Assembly: GCA_003165235.1 (NCBI GenBank)
Contig: PLSV01000141.1
Span: 19,952-52,523, forward strand
DNA: 32,572 nucleotides
Source: Syntrophobacteraceae bacterium
GTDB taxonomy: Bacteria > Desulfobacterota > Syntrophobacteria > Syntrophobacterales > Syntrophobacteraceae
Direction of reading: 5' to 3'
Part shown: positions 24,846-32,003 of the stretch, one piece after another
Position numbering within the stretch: the stretch's first letter is position 1
How the letters are laid out: every line of letters starts with the position of its first letter
Program-made: the position numbers and the translations under genes
The notes under the pieces: model-generated
Databases searched by the model: none
Told to the model about the DNA's origin: nothing
The model's input: the letters and a program-made list of their open reading frames with translations, nothing else

Positions 24846-26258
24846 TTACTCAGCAGATATTCTTGCATTGAAAACGGGGTCTTTGGTCTTGTCGTATACG
24901 CTCCATCTGCGGAAGAAATCCCTGCCGTAGATCAGGACGCACAGGACGATCCCGACTCCAAACGCATAAGCCGCCCCGCGGGAGACGAGCACTGCCCCAA
25001 CGACTCCGGCCACTCCCAGGTCATTGAACGTCCTGGCCTTCAGGATTCCGACCCTTACGGCCACGTAGCCCTGGATAAGCATGGTCAGGGAGAGCGCTAT
25101 AGGCAGGATCGGCTTAACCAGGGTGACTATTGGAGCGAGAAAGTAGCCGGTAAAGGTGCCCAGGCGGAAGGACGCCATACCACCGAAAAGACTGTCCATC
25201 GCCTCCCTGCCATGCTTGTACCTCTCGCACTCCACTACCTGCATGGCCGCCCACATCGGACCGCACATGGAGGCATCCGGCCCTATCAATGACATGGTTA
25301 TGTTTCTGAGGCCAACGATCATGTTGTTGCGGTTTGCGTCGAAATGGACGTCTTCGTCGCCATGACGAAATTCCCGCGCTTCATCGACGAGCGCCTCCGC
25401 CTGAATCAGTTCGCCGAAAAGAACTATGTAAGTTGCAAAGACCAGAGGAACGGCTGCTATGTAGAGACCAAACGCCGGAAACCCGATTCTGGACGAAAAA
25501 GGGGTCCACTCAGTAAAAAGTGTGACAAAATGCGGGGACATAAATCCCCACTCAATGGTGGGCCAGGGGAGTTCCCGGAAAATAGGCGCAATGATTATGG
25601 CAAGCACCAAAGCAGGCAGAAGCCCAAGATCCGATAAGTAGCCCAATAGCCTATTCTTGCTGCGGAATGTTTTGAAAAGATTTGAGAAAAGAATGAAGAA
25701 CGCAAAACCGATTGCGACCGCGATTGTCAATGGATAGTGATCGAAGCGGCCACCCGCTTCAAAAACCAGCCTTACGGCCGCGACTCCGGCACCGAGCAGA
25801 ATGCCCGCCTTCAAGGCGTCGGGGACAAGCTCGACGAACTTTTTCGCCAATCCGGTGGCCCCCAGAAGCAGCGAAAGCACTCCCAACTCGGCCTCGAAAG
25901 CTATGAGCGCATGCATGCGCGGGACACCTTCAGGGTATGTTTTTAGCCATGCAAGCAGCAGAGGGATCGCCGGGGTGATCCATCCCGGCACGACCGGGTC
26001 CCCCAGGTGTGAATGCCACAGATAGAGAAAGCCATTTAGCATAACGACCGTTAAGGCAATCTCGAAAGGCATTCCAAGATATTCGGTCAGGACGGGTATG
26101 ATCCCGAGACACACGGCGCACATGATCAGTCCCTGGATATAATCGGCTATTTCAAAACGAAAGTGGATGAAAGGCAGTCTCAGATGAAAAGGCCCCAGAG
26201 GTATATAAGGCTGCCTTGCGCCGTCCTTACGCTTGAATACAGGGCCTAACAAGCTCAT
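24846..26258 (-). CDS. Multi-pass permease, distantly NCS2/SulP-like, candidate 4-hydroxybutyrate transporter
   Basis: A 470-residue inner-membrane protein with about 11-12 hydrophobic helices and short polar ends. Landmarks are HSHLGDPVVPGWITPAIPLLLAW in the N-terminal half and IGPDASMCGPMWAAMQVVECERY in a polar region before the last helices. These recall the substrate-binding half-helix regions of nucleobase/anion permeases (APC superfamily), but I cannot name a characterised subfamily. It is the first gene of the abf operon, 67 nt downstream of the predicted transcription start, with AAGGAGAG 4 nt before its ATG. Uptake of 4-hydroxybutyrate or a related short acid is the simplest role, inferred only from position. 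Confidence 0.7.
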   Translation of the reverse strand: MSLLGPVFKRKDGARQPYIPLGPFHLRLPFIHFRFEIADYIQGLIMCAVCLGIIPVLTEYLGMPFEIALTVVMLNGFLYLWHSHLGDPVVPGWITPAIPLLLAWLKTYPEGVPRMHALIAFEAELGVLSLLLGATGLAKKFVELVPDALKAGILLGAGVAAVRLVFEAGGRFDHYPLTIAVAIGFAFFILFSNLFKTFRSKNRLLGYLSDLGLLPALVLAIIIAPIFRELPWPTIEWGFMSPHFVTLFTEWTPFSSRIGFPAFGLYIAAVPLVFATYIVLFGELIQAEALVDEAREFRHGDEDVHFDANRNNMIVGLRNITMSLIGPDASMCGPMWAAMQVVECERYKHGREAMDSLFGGMASFRLGTFTGYFLAPIVTLVKPILPIALSLTMLIQGYVAVRVGILKARTFNDLGVAGVVGAVLVSRGAAYAFGVGIVLCVLIYGRDFFRRWSVYDKTKDPVFNARISAE

Positions 26259-26336
26259 AGAACTCTCCTTCCCGGTTGATTGTTGGTTGATGGGAACGCT
26301 TCAGATTTAGTTTTCTTTGGAATTATACCTTTAAGA

Positions 26337-26351
26337 GCAAGGAGAATGCCA
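26337..26351 (-). promoter_or_regulatory. Sigma-54 (-24/-12) promoter of the permease-abfD-nfu-CGGC-abfT operon
   Basis: On the minus strand TGGCAT (26351-26346), five bases (TCTCC) and TTGC (26340-26337) match the consensus TGGCAC-N5-TTGCA with both invariant GG and GC doublets correctly spaced. Transcription would start near 26325, giving a leader of about 67 nt. The divergent gene encodes a sigma-54 activator, which supports the call strongly. Confidence 0.85.
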
Positions 26352-26385
26352 ATGGAGAAAATGGGTGAATCGGAGAAAATCCGTT

Positions 26386-26407
26386 TGGTTGGGTTCCAGC
26401 CCAACCA
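26386..26407. promoter_or_regulatory. Perfect inverted repeat, possible operator
   Basis: TGGTTGGG (26386-26393), a 6-nt spacer and CCCAACCA (26400-26407) form a perfect 8-bp dyad 35 nt upstream of the -24 element. It could be a regulator-binding site or a hairpin; nothing distinguishes these from sequence alone. Confidence 0.45.
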
Positions 26408-26481
26408 GCGGTAATAATTGCCTTATTCTCGGTTAGCAAAGGGTCTTCCGCAAATTTTCCGGAGATGAAAGATCGGGGGGA

Positions 26482-26519
26482 GTGCAGTTTTGCACACTAT
26501 TTGAGGTGCGGACCTGCAC
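26482..26519. promoter_or_regulatory. Two tandem GTGC-N6-GCAC palindromes, candidate enhancer (UAS)
   Basis: GTGC-N6-GCAC occurs at 26482-26495 and again at 26506-26519, centre-to-centre 24 bp. They lie about 160-185 bp upstream of the predicted sigma-54 transcription start, the usual distance for enhancer-binding-protein sites, and just upstream of the regulator's own -35 box. The same sites could serve activation of the operon and autoregulation. Confidence 0.6.
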
Positions 26520-26532
26520 AAAGTGGTGATTA

Positions 26533-26561
26533 TTGTTATTTTCCGGCATATTTGCTATAAA
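26533..26561 (+). promoter_or_regulatory. Predicted sigma-70 promoter of the regulator gene
   Basis: TTGTTA (26533-26538) and TATAAA (26556-26561) are separated by 17 nt; 4 of 6 and 5 of 6 matches to consensus. Transcription would start near 26568, about 55 nt before the regulator's ATG. Confidence 0.5.
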
Positions 26562-26622
26562 GGCGACAAATGTGGTATTTTATGCTCTTTCAGACTCTTT
26601 TCTGCCCTGGCAAGGACCGGCG

Positions 26623-27993
26623 ATGATCCGGATCAAGGATCTCCTGAATGAAGAAGGAAAGAAAGTAGTGAGTTCCGGTGGGGCGGCTATTTACCTTACG
26701 GATGGTTCAGCTTTGACGGTGGGTGTGAACCAGGCTTACGAGAAGCTGACCGAAATTCAGGAGCGGGAAGTCATTGGCCGGCATATGCAGGCTCTCGAAG
26801 AGGACCGTTTTTTCGACCGGTCCGTTTCTTTGCTCGTCCTCAAGAACAAAGCCCCCATGACCATACCTCAAAGGATCCTTCGCACATCAAAAAAGGTGGT
26901 TGTGACTGGAAGTCCCATATTCAATCAGGCCGGGGATGTTATCTATGTCGTAACCTCGGTCTACCCGAGCGAATTTTGCAATGATACTCATCATCACGGG
27001 GAGCATCCGTCACCTCCTTTCACCGCCATGGACAATATGGTGGCAGTGAGCAAGGTCATGCAGAAGGTCTTTCTGCGTGCTGTGCAAGTTGCGGCCATGG
27101 ATGCGACCGTCCTGATTTTGGGCGAATCCGGGGTGGGTAAAGGAGTCCTGTCCACAGTAATTCACCAGTTCAGCCCCAGAAGGAGCAAGCCCTTTATTAA
27201 AGTCAACATGACGGCTATCCCCGAGGGTCTGTTTGAATCGGAATTGTTCGGATACCGGGGAGGCTCATTTACAGGGGCGCTCAAGACCGGCAAACCCGGT
27301 TTCCTGCAGGCAGCCGCCGGAGGGACTCTTTTCCTCGATGAGATCAGCGAGGTTTCACCGACGGGCCAGGCCAAACTGCTAAAAGTTATCGAAGAAAAGG
27401 AAATCTACCGCGTTGGGAGCACCATTCCCGAGCAAGTGGATGTGAGGTTTGTCGCCGCATCAAATCGTAGCTTGAAGGACCTGGTTTTAGAGGGCAAATT
27501 CCGTGAAGACCTTTTTTATCGGTTGAGCGTAGTCCCTATTCACATCCCGCCCCTGCGGGAGCGTCCGGAAGATATTTACGCACTCGCGAACCACTTCATG
27601 AAGGATTTGTCAATCCGGTACAATGTACACAAAATCCTGACACCGTCCGCAGTGCAGGCGCTGACAGATTACCACTGGCCGGGAAATGTGCGCGAACTGC
27701 ACAATGTGATGGAACGTTTGGTCATACTGTGCGACGATATCAGGATTACCAGAGAGCATGTTTTTGATGAACTGGGGATGGTATTGCCATCTGCCGAGAA
27801 AGTTCCCTTTGTTTTGGAGGGCGACTTCAGGCACGCGGTGGATTGCTTTGAAAAGAAGATTATTTCCCAGGTGATGGAACAGTACAACGGGAGTCTTCAT
27901 CTAGCTTCTGCTGCGCTGGGAATCCATCGGACCACCCTGTTGAGAAAGCTTCGCAGATACAAGCTGGGTTTTAAAAAGAACGGCCTAATTTGA
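26623..27993 (+). CDS. Sigma-54-dependent transcriptional activator (PAS-AAA+-Fis HTH)
   Basis: A 456-residue enhancer-binding protein. The start at 26623 follows AAGGA by 6 nt and lies downstream of a predicted promoter. A PAS-like sensor domain covers about residues 15-115 (AAIYLTDGSALTVGVNQAYE to YVVTSVYP). The AAA+ domain follows, with Walker A GESGVGKG (167-174), Walker B GGTLFLDE (233-240) and an arginine-finger region FREDLFYRLSVVPIHIPPLR. The sigma-54-contacting loop reads GSFTGA (214-219) instead of the usual GAFTGA; the Phe and Thr that touch sigma-54 are kept. The C-terminal Fis-type helix-turn-helix is ASAALGIHRTTLLRKLRRY. No receiver domain is present, so it likely senses a small molecule through PAS. 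It is divergent from the abf operon and is its probable activator. Confidence 0.92.
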   Translation: MIRIKDLLNEEGKKVVSSGGAAIYLTDGSALTVGVNQAYEKLTEIQEREVIGRHMQALEEDRFFDRSVSLLVLKNKAPMTIPQRILRTSKKVVVTGSPIFNQAGDVIYVVTSVYPSEFCNDTHHHGEHPSPPFTAMDNMVAVSKVMQKVFLRAVQVAAMDATVLILGESGVGKGVLSTVIHQFSPRRSKPFIKVNMTAIPEGLFESELFGYRGGSFTGALKTGKPGFLQAAAGGTLFLDEISEVSPTGQAKLLKVIEEKEIYRVGSTIPEQVDVRFVAASNRSLKDLVLEGKFREDLFYRLSVVPIHIPPLRERPEDIYALANHFMKDLSIRYNVHKILTPSAVQALTDYHWPGNVRELHNVMERLVILCDDIRITREHVFDELGMVLPSAEKVPFVLEGDFRHAVDCFEKKIISQVMEQYNGSLHLASAALGIHRTTLLRKLRRYKLGFKKNGLI

Positions 27994-28430
27994 TGGTCGT
28001 GAGTCGCAGGCAAATATGGACTTGAGGGCGGCATGTTTAAACTCTGTAGCAAGGCGATAGATCACATTTCCAGGCGGGCCGGCTCCATAGTAATCGAAAT
28101 GAAACTGGAACCGGCAATGGGGGGCTGACCCTGTTCCTCAAAACACGTAACTGGCAGTTACGTGCCAAGGGTTTTTATCGGCGAGCCCGCTTGCCAGGGG
28201 AGTGACAAATATCTAACGGCCGAGATGGGCGGCATAAAAATATTTTACCCCCCCAGTCTGCGAGTCAGGCCCGGCTTTTCAGAAATTCACATTAAAGTAA
28301 AAAGATTCTTATTCATGGCCTGGCTGGAAATTGAAGGAGCAAAAGCAATTCCCGTCTTTAGCGAATAGTAATTCAAAATTCCACCCGCTTATACCAATCC
28401 GCATACAACAGACAGCTAACCTGCACCGGC
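27994..28430. other. Intergenic stretch with a 21-bp palindrome
   Basis: This gap between the sigma-54 regulator and the convergent hydrogenase maturation gene contains no convincing gene. The one clear structure is a perfect dyad at 28144-28164: arms CACGTAACTG and CAGTTACGTG around a single G. A one-base centre disfavours an RNA hairpin and favours a dimeric protein-binding site or a mobile-repeat end. A run TTTTT follows at 28172-28176. A short plus-strand frame at 28162-28368 overlaps the palindrome and looks spurious. Confidence 0.45.
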
Positions 28431-28907
28431 TTAAGAGACAGGAAGAAGGCGAATCAACTCACTCAAGATTTCCGGCGCCGAATCGATAGCCTTCCGGGTG
28501 GTTTCGCTCAACCCCTCTCCATGATCGAAATCTGTACCGGGAACGGTAACCAGCCAGGCTGGGGGCTCCTTTTTGAAGAGGAATCGGGAGTAGGCGAGAA
28601 GGGTTGGGGGGTCCAAATGGTGACCTATGCCGGCGGACGTGCTTTTGGCGGAAACAACCTGACGGAACTGAACGCACAGGTCGCCGCCGCCCGGTGTTTC
28701 AGGAAGAGCGCGCGTGTCTATGAATAACACAGCGGAGATTTTCTCGCCGCTGATGTCGAGAGCAAGTTCGGGCTCAAGCTGGTGGGAGTCAATCCGCTCA
28801 ACCTCAAACCCGGCTTCAGAAACCATCCGTTCTACTACGTCACCCAAAACGAAGCCCGCGCCGTCATCCCGGCGCAGGCTGTTTCCATAAGCGAGAATAA
28901 GCACCAT
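28431..28907 (-). CDS. hoxW: NiFe hydrogenase maturation endopeptidase (HoxW/HycI family)
   Basis: A 158-residue M52-family peptidase that removes the C-terminal peptide of the hydrogenase large subunit after nickel insertion. The N-terminal ILAYGNSLRRDDGAG carries the metal-contacting acidic residue (D14/D15), LFIDTR provides the second (D64), and GIGHHLDPPTLLAYS holds the His (H96/H97). The conserved tail VTVPGTDFDHGEGLS is also present. It is the last gene of the hydrogenase operon, 268 nt after hoxH. The start at 28907 lacks a clear Shine-Dalgarno. It presumably cuts HoxH after His453. Confidence 0.9.
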   Translation of the reverse strand: MVLILAYGNSLRRDDGAGFVLGDVVERMVSEAGFEVERIDSHQLEPELALDISGEKISAVLFIDTRALPETPGGGDLCVQFRQVVSAKSTSAGIGHHLDPPTLLAYSRFLFKKEPPAWLVTVPGTDFDHGEGLSETTRKAIDSAPEILSELIRLLPVS

Positions 28908-29025
28908 GTTTTGTGTTATCGGCGAAGTGACGTTTTGGGCCGAGGGGATTTTGACAATTTACGCCAAAGCAGGTCCAAGGCCCTGATGATGTGACGGGAC
29001 CAGCGCCCCCGGCGCTACGAATGTT

Positions 29026-29082
29026 GCGTCGATGAAGGGGTAGGGGCAGGGCTTTGCCTCGCCCCACCCCCTCGATGGACGC
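29026..29082. repeat. 57-nt imperfect hairpin between hoxH and hoxW
   Basis: Outer arms GCGTC (29026-29030) and GACGC (29078-29082) enclose a long imperfect stem of G-rich and C-rich strands around a CTTTG-type loop. The inner part, with GGGGCAGGGC and GCCTCGCCCC, looks like the dispersed GC-rich palindromes common in some bacterial genomes. A second small hairpin, AGCGCC-CCC-GGCGCT, lies at 29002-29016. The pair fills most of the otherwise empty hoxH-hoxW gap. Confidence 0.5.
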
Positions 29083-29175
29083 TGACTCGCCTAAATGAGC
29101 GAACCGGGCCAATCGTACCAGCTTAAGAGCAACGGGCGGCAAATGGCTCACCGCCCATTGCGTCAAAACAAGGTC

Positions 29176-30612
29176 CTAATACCTTAGCTTCTCCTCGACC
29201 AGGCTCCCCGTGTGATCAAACACCTGGAAGTGCAACGGCATCTGGCCGACCGCATGGGTCGCACAGCTCAAGCATGGATCGTAGATACGGATCCCGTGCT
29301 CGACACGGTTCATCATGCCTTCGGTGATTTTGGTTTTGCCGGTCATGTACGCCTGGGCGATCTGCTGAACGGTCTTATTCATCGCCCGGTTGTTGTTTCC
29401 GGTGGCCACGATCAAATTGACCTTTGTTAATATGCCGTTGTCATCAACATGGTACTCGTGAATCAGGGTCCCGCGGGGGGCTTCCATGATTCCGATTCCC
29501 ATGGGCTCGTTTGCGCCCGCGATGGCCCGCAGATGCGTATCGAAAAGCTGTGGGTCTTCGATCAGCTCCTGGATCTTTTCGAGCGAGAACAGGAGCTCGA
29601 TCAGGCGCGCATAGTGGGTATAGAAACTGCCCAACACGGGCTTGCCGCCGTTGAGCCTTCGGAACTGGCGGATCTCCCGGTCGGCTCGAGGAGTGCCGGC
29701 AAAGTCGCAGATGTTGATCCGCGCAAGCGGTCCTACTCGATAGAGGCCGTCTCCGTTTCCATTTGCACCCGGTTTATAGTAGGGGAACTTCATGTAGCTC
29801 CAGGGTTCGATTTCCTCGCCGATTATCTCCCGGTACCTGTCAGTGGGCAGGCCCGGTTCGAGAATCCTGCCCTCGGAGTCCATAACGCGGAGCAACCCGT
29901 CGTAGTGCTCGAGACCGCCTTCGGGCGTGACCAAGCCAATGAAGAGGCTGGGGAAATCGCCGTAGGTCCGGATCTCGTCTTTAAAGTTGTCCAGGTTGTC
30001 CTTGAGCAGGTTAACTGCGGTTTCGGCCGTCTCGAAGGCCTCAGGCAGATTCTGCCTTATCCAATCGATCTGTTCGACGGTAAGCGCTTCACGCACTCCA
30101 CCGGGAACGGCCCAGGCCGGATGGATGGCCTTTGCGCCAAGCATCCGGATGATATGCTGACCGAATGCGCGCAGCCTGACGCCTTTCACCGCCAGTTCCG
30201 GGAACTTCTGGATCAGTCCGACTACATTGCGGACAGCCGGGTCGCTTTCCATTCCGAGCAACAGATCAGGCGCGCTCAAGTGAAAGAAGCTGAGCGCGTG
30301 ACTCTGCGTGTATTGAGCGTGATTGATCAAACGGCGCAGCTTATTTGCCGCCGGAGGAATCCTGGCGCCCAGAATACCGTCGCAGGCTTTTGCGGATGCC
30401 AGCATATGACTAATCGGGCAAATACCGCATATTCGCATGGTGATGGCCGGCATTTCCGGGAAAGTGCGCCCCACACAAAACTTTTCGAAGCCGCGGAACT
30501 CCACCACCTGGAACTTCGCGTCGGATACAAGCCCTGCGTCATCCAGTTGAATCGTTACCTTTCCGTGGCCCTCAATTCGAGTGATAGGTTCGATTGTTAT
30601 AGTCTGTGCCAT
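29176..30612 (-). CDS. hoxH: NiFe hydrogenase large subunit HoxH
   Basis: A 478-residue catalytic subunit carrying the NiFe active site. Nickel ligands are in RICGICP (C62, C65) near the N-terminus and DPCLSCATH (C447, C450) near the C-terminus. The 25 residues after His453 form the extension removed by the maturation peptidase, so processing is needed. The N-terminal [15 protein letters not shown] is typical of group 3 hydrogenases. With HoxF, HoxU and HoxY it forms a cytoplasmic bidirectional NAD(H)-linked enzyme (group 3d-like). AAGGA lies 5 nt before the ATG. A separate 429-codon antisense frame is a shadow of this gene. Confidence 0.94.
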   Translation of the reverse strand: MAQTITIEPITRIEGHGKVTIQLDDAGLVSDAKFQVVEFRGFEKFCVGRTFPEMPAITMRICGICPISHMLASAKACDGILGARIPPAANKLRRLINHAQYTQSHALSFFHLSAPDLLLGMESDPAVRNVVGLIQKFPELAVKGVRLRAFGQHIIRMLGAKAIHPAWAVPGGVREALTVEQIDWIRQNLPEAFETAETAVNLLKDNLDNFKDEIRTYGDFPSLFIGLVTPEGGLEHYDGLLRVMDSEGRILEPGLPTDRYREIIGEEIEPWSYMKFPYYKPGANGNGDGLYRVGPLARINICDFAGTPRADREIRQFRRLNGGKPVLGSFYTHYARLIELLFSLEKIQELIEDPQLFDTHLRAIAGANEPMGIGIMEAPRGTLIHEYHVDDNGILTKVNLIVATGNNNRAMNKTVQQIAQAYMTGKTKITEGMMNRVEHGIRIYDPCLSCATHAVGQMPLHFQVFDHTGSLVEEKLRY

Positions 30613-30687
30613 GCTCGTCCTTCTCTATGTATTCGATTTTCCGTCGGGACGTATGACAAAATCATAGTCCTCCCAATCCAAATGGAG

Positions 30688-31230
30688 CTATCCAAAGGTA
30701 CGCATTTCAACGGGCAGCTCGACCGGTTCACCCTTTAGTATCGCCGTAACGGCAGCCCAGATTCTCTCAGGTTCCGGTGGGCAGCCGGGCAGGTAAATAT
30801 CGACCGGGATCACCTGGTGCAGCGGCACCACTTTGGGCAGCAGGATCGGCAAATCGCCCTCAGCGGGCGGGGCCGGCCCAGGACCTTCATAGACCTCGTC
30901 CAGTATGTCTTGGAGCTTCAGCCGATTGCGCATGCTCGGGACATTTCCCGTAACAGCGCAGTCACCGAAGGCAACAACCAGTTTACTCCTCTCCCTGATT
31001 TCACGGGCCAGGTGGACGTTCTCGGAATTACAGCAAGATCCCTCGACCAGCGTCACGTCAACACCGTCGGGAAACTTTTTAATGTCGGCGACCGGGCTAT
31101 AAACCAGGTCGACCAGACTGAGGACATCCACGATCCGTTCATCCAGGTCCAGTAGACTCATATGACAGCCGGCGCATCCGCCCAACCACGCGGTAGCCAG
31201 CCGAGGTTTGCTGTTAGTCGATGTTGCCAT
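30688..31230 (-). CDS. hoxY: NiFe hydrogenase small subunit HoxY
   Basis: A 180-residue small subunit that carries the proximal 4Fe-4S cluster next to the NiFe site. Ligands are seen at C19 and C22 ([15 protein letters not shown]), C91 (FGDCAVTG) and C150 ([12 protein letters not shown]). There is no signal peptide and no medial or distal cluster domain, as expected for cytoplasmic group 3 enzymes. A non-ligand Cys pair (C66-C67, GSCCN) is extra. GAGGAGAGG precedes the start, which lies 18 nt after hoxU; hoxH follows after 75 nt. Confidence 0.93.
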   Translation of the reverse strand: MATSTNSKPRLATAWLGGCAGCHMSLLDLDERIVDVLSLVDLVYSPVADIKKFPDGVDVTLVEGSCCNSENVHLAREIRERSKLVVAFGDCAVTGNVPSMRNRLKLQDILDEVYEGPGPAPPAEGDLPILLPKVVPLHQVIPVDIYLPGCPPEPERIWAAVTAILKGEPVELPVEMRTFG

Positions 31231-31248
31231 GCTACGCCTCTCCTCTTA

Positions 31249-31968
31249 TCAGGACCAGTGATAGATCTTCTTTTCACGACCATCCAGAATCCAAGTCAGG
31301 AAGTCGTGCTGCTTCACCATCTCCCCTCCGCTCGAGCCCTTCTTGAAAAGAGCGCCGACCGGGCAGACCTGGACACATTTGCCGCAACCAGTGCAACTCC
31401 GGCTGGTCCCCCAAGGCTGATTCATACCCGCAATGACCCTTGCCTGTATGCCGCGCCCGCCCATATCCAGCGTGTGTGCGCCTTCCACTTCGTCGCATAC
31501 CCGGACGCACCGTCCGCACAGGATACAGCGGTTATGGTCCATGACGTAGCGTTCGTGGCTGGCGTCCATCGGCAAATCCGGACAAATGTAATCGTAGCGA
31601 ACACTTGTCACGGCGAGCTTCGCAGCCAGGCTTTGAAGTTCGCAGTTGCCGTTCTGGACGCAGGCTGCGCAAATGTGATTACGCTCGGCCATGAGCAGTT
31701 CGACCATCATCTGCCGATATTTCAGCACCCTTTCGGTATTGGTGCGAACCACCATCCCTTCGGCGACGGGGGTCACGCACGAGGCAAACAACCTGGGGCT
31801 TCCTTCCAGCTCTACGATGCACAGGCGGCACCCGCCACGCTCGCTCAGCCCCTTGAGATGGCAGAGGGTGGGAATGTCTATCCCCTGTTCCTGCATCGCA
31901 TTAAGAAGCGAGGCGTTTGCCGGGGCGCTGACAAGTTTATCGTTAATCGTGAGTGTGACAACTGACAT
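31249..31968 (-). CDS. hoxU: Hydrogenase diaphorase Fe-S subunit HoxU
   Basis: A 239-residue electron-transfer subunit homologous to the N-terminus of NuoG. It has a 2Fe-2S site (C36, C47, C50, C64), a His-Cys 4Fe-4S site (H98, C100, C103, C109) and two 4Fe-4S ferredoxin motifs (C148/151/154/158 and C192/195/198/202). It passes electrons between the HoxF flavin site and HoxY. Length matches HoxU, and GGAGG lies 7 nt before the ATG. It starts 35 nt after hoxF. Confidence 0.93.
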   Translation of the reverse strand: MSVVTLTINDKLVSAPANASLLNAMQEQGIDIPTLCHLKGLSERGGCRLCIVELEGSPRLFASCVTPVAEGMVVRTNTERVLKYRQMMVELLMAERNHICAACVQNGNCELQSLAAKLAVTSVRYDYICPDLPMDASHERYVMDHNRCILCGRCVRVCDEVEGAHTLDMGGRGIQARVIAGMNQPWGTSRSCTGCGKCVQVCPVGALFKKGSSGGEMVKQHDFLTWILDGREKKIYHWS

Positions 31969-32003
31969 TTTGGCGCCTCCATTGGAGATTCATGCTTGTA
32001 GGA

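Noticed and set aside
28162-28368. Short plus-strand frame after the 21-bp palindrome
   Set aside because: It starts inside the palindrome, has no Shine-Dalgarno and no recognisable features.
28864-29166. 100-codon minus-strand frame upstream of the hydrogenase peptidase
   Set aside because: It overlaps the start of the real peptidase gene in another frame and runs through the hairpin repeats; composition looks non-coding.
29449-30738. 429-codon open frame antisense to hoxH
   Set aside because: The minus strand carries an intact hydrogenase large subunit with all nickel ligands; the antisense product resembles nothing.
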